Shown here: positions 20,993 through 26,650 of the stretch, in pieces
Position numbering within the stretch: position 1 is the first letter of the stretch
Layout: the number at the start of each line of letters is the position of its first letter
NCBI GenBank assembly: GCA_031365725.1
Contig: JANLYQ010000001.1
Coordinates: 1-26,650 of the forward strand
From: JANLYQ01 sp031365725
GTDB lineage: Bacteria; Actinomycetota; Actinomycetes; JACCUZ01
DNA length: 26,650 nucleotides
Reading direction: 5' to 3'
Translations under genes and position numbers: made by a program
The notes under the pieces: generated by a model
Told to the model about the DNA's origin: nothing
The model's database searches: none
What the model saw: only the letters and a program-made list of their open reading frames with translations

Positions 20993-22336
20993 CTAGTTGC
21001 TCTCGTAGGAGCCGGGGAAGTCCGCGGCCGATCCCGGCAACGGCTGGACGAGGTCTTCGGTGGGCTCGGCGTCCAGGAAAGCGATCACCGGGCAGTTGAT
21101 GAGTGCCTTGACGCTGCCGTACGGGGCACCGCCAGGTCCGGTGAGCAGATCCGGACGAGTCTTGGCGAGATTGAGGATCTGGAACTCATCGGTCTGTCGG
21201 GTGTTGAGGCCCAACCGCACCGCCTTGGCTGTCCACTCGCCGAACTGGGCCTCCCACAGCGGGCTGTAGGACGCCCGACGGTTGTTTGCGGTCAGGGTCG
21301 GGAAGTCGCCCTGCACGTTGAGGGCGTCTCCCCCGTTGCGCAGGGCCCGGATGAGAGCCGTGTTGGACAGTGAGGCGTCCTCGCTCGCATGACCATCCAG
21401 GATGAGGTGGGACAGTCCCTGGGCTTGCTTGTTTCCCGCGCCGGTCTGACCGTTGACAAACGGGAAGATCCGCTCGCGCACGCTCCCAAGGAAGTCGTCG
21501 CCCCCTGCGAAGGAGGTGTGGCTGAGAGCAGGGACGTAGGTCGCCCGCTCGAGCACCGCTGCGGCTGCTGTGTCCGAGTCGGTCGAGAGGTAGACGATCG
21601 GCCGGCCGGAGTCGAACCCGCGGATGAACAACAGGTCGACCGAGGCACCGTGGAACTGGGCCGGCCCCGTGTTCTCGGCGGCCGGATGCACGGCGAGAAC
21701 TCGATCAGCCGTGTTGCTGTGGTGGTCGACATCGAAGGGACCGTCACCGACAGCCACGATCGGCGCGTTGTACACGGTGGTCGATCCCTCGATCCGGATG
21801 AAGGGACTGTAGAGGGCGTCCCCCACCGCACCCGGGACGGCCTGCGCGGGTGGGAAACCCGTCGGCCCGGCGGTGAGGACCCGCGCGGGACTGAAGTCCG
21901 GGATGCCGGCGAAGTGGACGGTTCCTTCGCCGAACACGTTGTCGGGCGCCCCGGTCAGCGTGACGGCTTGGACGCAGGTCTGACAGCCGATAGCCGCGTT
22001 GCCCAGCTTGGGCGCGAAGTTTAGGCCCAGCTCGTCGGCAGCGCCTTGGTCGGATGCATCCGTCAGCACGTACCAGACTGTGGTGCCGTGAAACTCGCCC
22101 CGGTGCAGCGGGAGCCGGAGCAGCTGCTTGTCCAGATCAATCTTGATGGTGCTGGCGAGGACGAACTTGCTCCGGGGGAGGAGCCCGTGTCTCGGGCCGA
22201 TGGTGGACACCGACGTCTTGCCGGCCTTGGTGGTTTGGGCGCCGATGGCCGCAGTGGCGACTCCGGCTGCCACCAACGAGACCGAGGCCGTGGCCACCAG
22301 TCCTGCGCGCACCGCGCGGCGAGTGAGATATGACAT
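20993..22336 (-). CDS. Secreted protein of unknown family (447 aa)
   Basis: I do not recognise a family. The preferred ATG (22336) has AGGAGG six bases upstream; an ATG at 22342 directly abuts that site and is unlikely. The N-terminus MSYLTRRAVRAGLVAT followed by SVSLVAAGVATAA is a signal peptide with a Tat-like double Arg. The mature protein has a CxxC (Cys118/Cys121, GCQTC) and one further Cys near the C-terminus (NCPVIAF). It contains an Asp/His-rich segment (GDGPFDVDHHSNTADR) that could bind metal, a repeated theme of substrate-like loops (YLSTDSD, ATYVPALS) and an aromatic C-terminal part (SYSPLWEAQFGEWTAKAV). It ends LPGSAADFPGSYESN. An extracellular or cell-surface role is likely; no enzyme motif was identified. 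Divergent from the MFS gene. Confidence 0.75.
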   Translation of the reverse strand: MSYLTRRAVRAGLVATASVSLVAAGVATAAIGAQTTKAGKTSVSTIGPRHGLLPRSKFVLASTIKIDLDKQLLRLPLHRGEFHGTTVWYVLTDASDQGAADELGLNFAPKLGNAAIGCQTCVQAVTLTGAPDNVFGEGTVHFAGIPDFSPARVLTAGPTGFPPAQAVPGAVGDALYSPFIRIEGSTTVYNAPIVAVGDGPFDVDHHSNTADRVLAVHPAAENTGPAQFHGASVDLLFIRGFDSGRPIVYLSTDSDTAAAAVLERATYVPALSHTSFAGGDDFLGSVRERIFPFVNGQTGAGNKQAQGLSHLILDGHASEDASLSNTALIRALRNGGDALNVQGDFPTLTANNRRASYSPLWEAQFGEWTAKAVRLGLNTRQTDEFQILNLAKTRPDLLTGPGGAPYGSVKALINCPVIAFLDAEPTEDLVQPLPGSAADFPGSYESN

Positions 22337-22492
22337 GAGCATCCTCCTGGTCGGAGAGATCCGGATCCACGAGTGATCGTGTGCCGGACCCGGGAAACGA
22401 GCGGTCCCGTCCGTTGTAGGCGACGATGTCGGCCTGGTTTCTTACTCGCCGATGACGGACGTGCGCGCCCGACCTTGCACCGGCTCGCGAAG

Positions 22493-22527
22493 TCGGTAGC
22501 ACCCGTCGCGTCGGGGCTGTCACGATC
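22493..22527. repeat. Dispersed 35-bp element, copy B
   Basis: 28 of 35 identical to copy A (20855-20889). It lies in the divergent gap between the unknown secreted protein (minus) and the MFS gene (plus), ending nine bases before the MFS ATG. On the plus strand TTGCAC (22474-22479), 16 bases and TAGCAC could be an MFS promoter using part of this element. Confidence 0.6.
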
Positions 22528-22536
22528 AGGGACGCC

Positions 22537-23808
22537 ATGACCATCCCGATGCCGCGCCTGCCCACCGTGCTGCGCGACGAGCCGCAGTACCGCCTGCTGT
22601 TCATCGGGCAGGTGCTCTCGATCATTGGTGACCGCGTCACGATGGTGGTGCTGCCGTTCGCGGTGCTGGCCGTCGGCGGTCATGTCGGTGACGTGGCGAT
22701 CGTGTCCGCCGCACAGTTCCTGCCCTTCGCCGTGCTCGCGCTGCCGGCCGGGGTGTGGGCCGATCGCTATGACCGCAAACGGATCCTGATCGCCTCCGAC
22801 GTCGTGCGCTTCGGCTGCCAGCTGACGGCCGGCGTGCTGCTCGTCACCGGATCCGCCGAGGTCCTGCACCTTGCTGTGCTGGCCGCGATCTACGGCGCCG
22901 CAGACGCGTTCTTCGCCCCGGCCTTCACCGGCTTGCTGCCCGGCACGGTGTCACCGATCAACCTGCAACCGGCCAACGCCTTGCGCGGACTGACCTACTC
23001 CACCGGATCGATCCTCGGCCCGGTGCTCGGCGGACTGCTCGTCGCCTTCGCCGGTGGCGCTGGCGGCGCGATGCTCTTCGATGCCGCGTCCTTCGCCGTG
23101 TCGGTCGTCTGCCTGGTCCCGCTGCGTCCGCGGGTGGTGTGCGACGTGGTGGGCGAGGAGGACCCGGCCGCGACGACCGACCACTTCCTCACCAGCCTCC
23201 GCGAGGGCTGGATCGAGGTGCGCCGCCGACCGTGGGTGGTGGCGTTCCTCGGCGGCATGGCGTCCTACCACGCCATCGTGCTGCCGGCGATCTTCGTGCT
23301 CGGTCCGGTGCTCGCCGCGACGGACCTCGATGGCGCCCGGTCCTGGGGCATCATCAGCGCCGGCTTCGGTCTCGGCAGCGTGCTCGGTGACCTGCTCCTG
23401 CTCCGGTGGCGACCGCAGTTCGCTCTGCGGGTCGCGTCGTTGATGCTGGTAGGCGCCTCCTGCCAGGCGGCATTCATCGGCAGCGGCCTCGGCACCTGGA
23501 CGATCGCCGGCCTCGAGGTGCTCGCCGGGGTCTGCGTCACCGGCACGTTCACGTTGTGGGAGACCTCCCTGCAGGAGCACGTGCCCGACCGCGCCCTGTC
23601 CCGCGTCTCGAGCTATGACTACCTGACCAGCGCCGGCATGATCCCGCTGGGCAACATCGTCATCGGCGCCATCAGCGCATCCGCCGGCGTGCGTCCGTCG
23701 CTGTTCGTCATGACCGCGCTGGGTGTCGCCGCCGCGCTGGGCATCGGCGCAGTCCCCGCCGTACGACGACTGCCGCGGGTGGCCGTCGCGACGCCCATCG
23801 ATCCTTAG
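22537..23808 (+). CDS. MFS efflux transporter (EntS/MFS_3-like)
   Basis: A 423-aa major facilitator with about 12 transmembrane helices. The N-terminal segment reads EPQYRLLFIGQVLSIIGDRV, as in the MFS_3 (enterobactin exporter/macrolide efflux) branch. Motif A follows helix 2 as ADRYDRKRILIASD, and helix 5 has the glycine-rich GSILGPVLGGLL antiporter-type stretch. The substrate is unknown; proton-coupled drug or siderophore export is typical of the branch. The ATG has a weak AGGGA ribosome-binding site about six bases upstream. The gene ends in a 4-base tail-to-tail overlap with the Nudix gene on the opposite strand. No frameshift or truncation. Confidence 0.9.
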   Translation: MTIPMPRLPTVLRDEPQYRLLFIGQVLSIIGDRVTMVVLPFAVLAVGGHVGDVAIVSAAQFLPFAVLALPAGVWADRYDRKRILIASDVVRFGCQLTAGVLLVTGSAEVLHLAVLAAIYGAADAFFAPAFTGLLPGTVSPINLQPANALRGLTYSTGSILGPVLGGLLVAFAGGAGGAMLFDAASFAVSVVCLVPLRPRVVCDVVGEEDPAATTDHFLTSLREGWIEVRRRPWVVAFLGGMASYHAIVLPAIFVLGPVLAATDLDGARSWGIISAGFGLGSVLGDLLLLRWRPQFALRVASLMLVGASCQAAFIGSGLGTWTIAGLEVLAGVCVTGTFTLWETSLQEHVPDRALSRVSSYDYLTSAGMIPLGNIVIGAISASAGVRPSLFVMTALGVAAALGIGAVPAVRRLPRVAVATPIDP

Positions 23809-24290
23809 CCGGCTAGCTGCTCCACCAACCGGTCCAGGAACGGCACCTGACCCGCGACCAGCAGCACCCGCGCCCGGTCGAGGTCGGTCCAGATGCACCG
23901 GTCGAGCTCGGGGTAGTCCTGCCGCTGACCCGAGCCCCGCGGCCACTCCATCGTGAACATGTTGCTCACCGCCGCCGACGCGTCGAGGTCGCCCTCCACC
24001 GCCCACACCGTGACCTCCTTGCCGCTGCGCTGACGCACCGAGCCCAGGGCCAGCCAGTCTCCGGTCGGCACCTGCAGACCGGTCTCCTCCTCGAACTCCC
24101 GGCGGGCCGCAGCCGCGGCGTCCTCCTCGGGTTCGTAGAGCCCCTTCGGCAGCGACCAGGCCTGTCCCTCGCGGTGCGCCCACAGCGGCCCGCCCATGTG
24201 ACCGATCAGCACCTCGAGAACTCCGTCGCGTCGGCGAAAGACCAGCAGTCCGGCGCTGCGCTTCCGCTCGGCCACGACGTGCTCAGGCAT
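23805..24290 (-). CDS. Nudix (MutT-like) hydrolase
   Basis: A 161-aa Nudix hydrolase, expected to cleave a nucleoside diphosphate linked to another moiety. The Nudix box is complete: Gly of KGLYEPEED, five residues to Glu, seven more, then REFEEETGL. Upstream are AGLLVFRRRDG and LPKGLYEP, and the WSLPKG entry to the box is typical. The segments TMEWPRGSGQ and PELDRCIWTDLDRAR resemble the Nudix proteins with an NTP-pyrophosphatase-like C-terminus found in actinobacteria. The substrate is not predictable. The ATG overlaps the end of the phosphatase gene by eight bases, so it is translationally coupled as the last gene of a minus-strand operon. Confidence 0.92.
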   Translation of the reverse strand: MPEHVVAERKRSAGLLVFRRRDGVLEVLIGHMGGPLWAHREGQAWSLPKGLYEPEEDAAAAARREFEEETGLQVPTGDWLALGSVRQRSGKEVTVWAVEGDLDASAAVSNMFTMEWPRGSGQRQDYPELDRCIWTDLDRARVLLVAGQVPFLDRLVEQLAG

Positions 24291-25941
24291 CCAGTCGTAC
24301 GACGACCAGCGCGACATCGTCGGGGCCATGGCCCTGCCGCCGCTCCATCGCCTGCAGCAGCGCGTCGGCCACCACCTCGAGGTCGTCGTGACCACCACAC
24401 GCCGCGAGCGCATCAGCGAGCATGCCGAGGCCCACGTCGATGTCGAGCACCCTCGACTCGACCAGGCCGTCAGTGAACAGCACCAACGTGTCATCCGGCT
24501 CGAGCGCCTCGGTGACCTCGACGAAGCCGCCCACCCCGAGCCCGAGCGGGGCACCCGGCGGCGCGTCCACCCGGCGTACGGCGCCTGCGGCGGCGCGGAC
24601 CAGCACCGGCAGATGGCCGGCGTTGGCGAGGCGCAGTCGCAACGGCGCCGGCTCGACCACGGCATAGGACGCAGTCGCGAAGCGCACCGGTGCCCGGCCA
24701 CCGTCGGCGGCCTCCAGCAGGTCGACCAGCTGCGCGTCGAGCAGGCTCAACGCCTCCACCGGGGGCAGGCCGGCCAGCCCCGCCGCCCGCATGACGGCCC
24801 GCAACTGTCCCATCACGGCAGCAGCGGCCACGCCCCGGCCGGACACGTCACCGATGCCCAGGGCCACCCGCCCACCACCGAGGTCGCAGACGTCCCACCA
24901 GTCGCCGCCGACCTCGACGTCGACGGCGCCGGCGACATAGCGGGTTGCCGTCGAGAGTCCCGGCAGTCGGCGCGGAGCGGCCGGCAGCAGCGCATCCTGC
25001 AGCTCCGCGGCCAACGCGCGCTGACGGTTGTGCGTCCGCACGGTGGCGATCGCCGAACCGGCGCGGGCCGCGACGTCCTCGAGGAAAGGCGCATGCCCGT
25101 CGTGGAACGGCGACCGGTTGCCAGCCGCTACGAGCACCAGAGCACCGGTCATTCTGCCGGCAGCGACCAACGGCACCACGGCGATGCTCGAGGTCTTCGT
25201 CATCGTCATCCAGGTGCGCGACGCCTCCTCGCGCGCCACCAGCGGCAGGGTCTGTTCGTCGATCGGGATCACCACGGTCCGCCCGGCCCGCAGGATCGGG
25301 TCCCACGGCGACGGTCCCTGCCGCTCTTCAGGGTCGGGCAGCGGCCCGAACGCTGCCAGCTCCTCCGACATCGTCAACACCTGCGGCGGCAACGGCGGCC
25401 CGTCGAGCAGGTCGTCGGTCGCCCCCTGCGGCACGACGTAGACGGCCGCCAGGTCCGCCACCCCCGGCACCAGCGCGTCGGTGAGCGCCTGGAGCCCGGA
25501 CTCCGCGTCGGGCGCGGCCGTGACGGCGTTGGTGATCTCGGCCAGCAGGGCGCTGCGGTCGGCCGTCTCCTTGGCGCGCACCGCTCCTGTCACGTCGACC
25601 GCTGTCACGACGACGCCGCTCGGCGGGTCGCCGATCGGGGCCAACGCGTAGGTGAGGACCACCTCGTCACCCTCGACGTCCCGGGTGCTGATCAGCCGGC
25701 CCTGCATCGACACGGCCTCACCCGTGCGCAGCACCCGCTCGATAGGCGAGTCCGGCCCGATCACCGTGTCCGGGAAGGCCTGCACCAGCGGTACGCCGAG
25801 TGGCCGCGGCCCGAAGACGGTCCGGCTGGCCGCGTTCTGGAAGACCAGGACGTGGTGCGGGCCGTGAGTGACCGTGATGAGCGCGGGCGAGGTCTCCCAC
25901 GCGGCGAGCCACTCCGCGGGGGGCAGCACCTCGATCGACAT
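24283..25941 (-). CDS. PAS-GAF-PP2C (SpoIIE-type) serine phosphatase
   Basis: A 552-aa cytoplasmic signalling protein. A PAS-like domain occupies about residues 1-130 (WLAAWETSPALITVTHGP, VLVFQNAASRTVFG). A GAF domain spans about 140-310 (LLAEITNAVTAAPD, TSSIAVVPLVAAGRMTGAL). The C-terminal SpoIIE/RsbU-type PP2C domain has the metal-binding motifs VGGDWWDVCDL and GIGDVSGRGVAAAAVMGQL, then LANAGHLPVLV, TLVLFTDGLVESR and the terminal GPDDVALVVVRLD. Such phosphatases dephosphorylate anti-anti-sigma factors in partner-switching stress pathways; the partner here is unknown. The ATG lies five bases after the upstream MFS stop, and the end overlaps the Nudix gene by eight bases, so all three form one operon. 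No HATPase (RsbW-like) domain is present. Confidence 0.93.
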   Translation of the reverse strand: MSIEVLPPAEWLAAWETSPALITVTHGPHHVLVFQNAASRTVFGPRPLGVPLVQAFPDTVIGPDSPIERVLRTGEAVSMQGRLISTRDVEGDEVVLTYALAPIGDPPSGVVVTAVDVTGAVRAKETADRSALLAEITNAVTAAPDAESGLQALTDALVPGVADLAAVYVVPQGATDDLLDGPPLPPQVLTMSEELAAFGPLPDPEERQGPSPWDPILRAGRTVVIPIDEQTLPLVAREEASRTWMTMTKTSSIAVVPLVAAGRMTGALVLVAAGNRSPFHDGHAPFLEDVAARAGSAIATVRTHNRQRALAAELQDALLPAAPRRLPGLSTATRYVAGAVDVEVGGDWWDVCDLGGGRVALGIGDVSGRGVAAAAVMGQLRAVMRAAGLAGLPPVEALSLLDAQLVDLLEAADGGRAPVRFATASYAVVEPAPLRLRLANAGHLPVLVRAAAGAVRRVDAPPGAPLGLGVGGFVEVTEALEPDDTLVLFTDGLVESRVLDIDVGLGMLADALAACGGHDDLEVVADALLQAMERRQGHGPDDVALVVVRLDA

Positions 25942-25946
25942 GGCAG

Positions 25947-26650
25947 TCACCGTATCCGCGCGACGGAGGGGCGACGCAGGGCTCGGGCCAGGAACACCAC
26001 CGCCATCACCTGAGTGGCCGCCACCACGACGACGAGCAACGGCACGGACACGGCGTACAGGGCGCCGGCCACACCACCCCCAAGGACTGCCGCCGCTCCT
26101 TGGATCGCGGCGAAGACGCCGTACGCCGTGGCGCGCTGCGGTCCGGCCACCAGGTCGGCGACAAGTGCCTTCACCGTCGAGTCCTGCAGCCCCACGGCCG
26201 CGCCCCACACCAGGACGCCGGCGACAGCGACGGCAACCCGGTTCGAGAAGGCCAGCACCGGGACGGCGACCACGAGCAGCGGCAGGACGTAGAGCACCCG
26301 GGCGCCCCAGCGGTCGTAGGTCACCCCGGTGACGATCGCCGCCACGGCGGCGGCAGCCATCGCTGCGGCGTAGGCCACCGGCACCGCAGCGAGAGACAGC
26401 ACGTGCTCGGTGCTGAGGTGGAAGGAGATGACCCCGAAGGTCACCAGCCCGGCTGTCGTCGCACCGGACGAGACGGCGAAGAGGAAGAAGGCTCGCGGCA
26501 GTCCGGCGCCGAGCGCGCCTCGCAGCCCCGTGCGTGCAGCGGGTGTCATCGGGTCGGGCGGCTCGGGCTCCTCGATGTCCAGTCCCGTGCGCAGCGCGAC
26601 GAGCAACAGCATAGATGCGATCCCCGGCACGGCGAGGACCGCCATCGCCA
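25947..26650 (-). CDS. MFS transporter, C-terminal half (gene runs off window)
   Basis: The last 234 or so codons of an integral membrane transporter; the 5' end lies beyond the window. About six transmembrane helices are visible, with the second-half motif A as YDRWGARVLYV following a helix (AAVAAIVTGVT). An Asp-rich cytoplasmic loop (GLDIEEPEPPDPMTP) marks the middle of the protein. The C-terminus is RRPSVARIR. An in-window Met at 26645 lies inside a membrane helix and is not the real start. Five bases separate its stop from the phosphatase ATG, placing it first of the visible genes in the MFS-phosphatase-Nudix operon. Confidence 0.85.
   Translation of the reverse strand, partial: AMAVLAVPGIASMLLLVALRTGLDIEEPEPPDPMTPAARTGLRGALGAGLPRAFFLFAVSSGATTAGLVTFGVISFHLSTEHVLSLAAVPVAYAAAMAAAAVAAIVTGVTYDRWGARVLYVLPLLVVAVPVLAFSNRVAVAVAGVLVWGAAVGLQDSTVKALVADLVAGPQRATAYGVFAAIQGAAAVLGGGVAGALYAVSVPLLVVVVAATQVMAVVFLARALRRPSVARIR

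Noticed and set aside
20036..21373. A 445-codon plus-strand frame across the pentapeptide gene
   Set aside because: Its regular VG/QV pattern is the antisense image of the pentapeptide repeats.
22951..24183. A 410-codon minus-strand frame opposite the MFS gene
   Set aside because: The plus strand has an intact 12-helix transporter; the antisense frame lacks motifs.
24328..26013. A 561-codon plus-strand frame opposite the phosphatase
   Set aside because: The opposite strand encodes a complete PAS-GAF-PP2C protein; this frame is His/Arg-rich noise.

Overview
The window is high-GC chromosomal DNA from an actinobacterium. The evidence is a dnaK-grpE-dnaJ-hspR operon with HAIR-type operators, a furA-katG pair, an M. 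tuberculosis-type Dcd, an EtfD-like membrane Fe-S reductase, frequent GTG starts and several leaderless genes. The mix of families suggests a member of the Micrococcales (for example the Dermacoccaceae or Intrasporangiaceae), but that placement is inference. All intergenic gaps are under 300 bases, and no insertion sequence, integrase, prophage or CRISPR array was seen.

Layout. (1) 1-3884: the heat-shock operon on the minus strand (dnaK, grpE, dnaJ, then the first codons of hspR at the window edge), with a clear promoter bracketed by two HAIR-like inverted repeats. (2) 3990-6551: a large secreted thermolysin-family (M4) metalloprotease with C-terminal FN3 and Ig-like domains, minus strand. 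(3) 6646-11103: plus-strand genes: a DUF4235 membrane protein, an apparently leaderless 46-aa membrane mini-protein followed by a hairpin, then a tight three-gene unit of EtfD-like reductase, sulfotransferase-like protein and class IV aminotransferase. (4) 11104-11295: a convergent gap with a 30-bp tandem repeat and an inverted core copy. (5) 11296-12022: leaderless dcd (minus) and tRNA-Gly(CCC) (plus). (6) 12149-12997: a lipoprotein-type alpha/beta hydrolase that appears broken by two frameshifts.

(7) 13047-15277: minus-strand group of an ECF sigma factor, an overlapping single-pass membrane protein (putative anti-sigma) and a secreted TolB/PD40-like propeller. (8) 15401-18143: leaderless furA overlapping katG, the peroxide-response pair, ending in strong hairpins. 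(9) 18350-20139: a secreted propeller-like protein with WxGxxW repeats and a DUF2203 protein. (10) 20240-22336: a pentapeptide-repeat protein and an unrecognised secreted protein, minus strand; a 35-bp sequence is shared by the upstream regions of these two genes. (11) 22537-26650: an MFS exporter (plus) that overlaps tail-to-tail by 4 nt with a minus-strand operon of MFS transporter (cut by the window edge), PAS-GAF-PP2C phosphatase and Nudix hydrolase.

Stress functions dominate: protein folding, peroxide detoxification, ECF and PP2C signalling, and nucleotide-pool enzymes (Dcd, Nudix). I do not see a clear multi-gene defence or mobile system. The least conventional items are the EtfD/sulfotransferase-like/aminotransferase unit, the frameshifted hydrolase, the 46-aa leaderless ORF, the two unexplained intergenic repeat families and the orphan 447-aa secreted protein.
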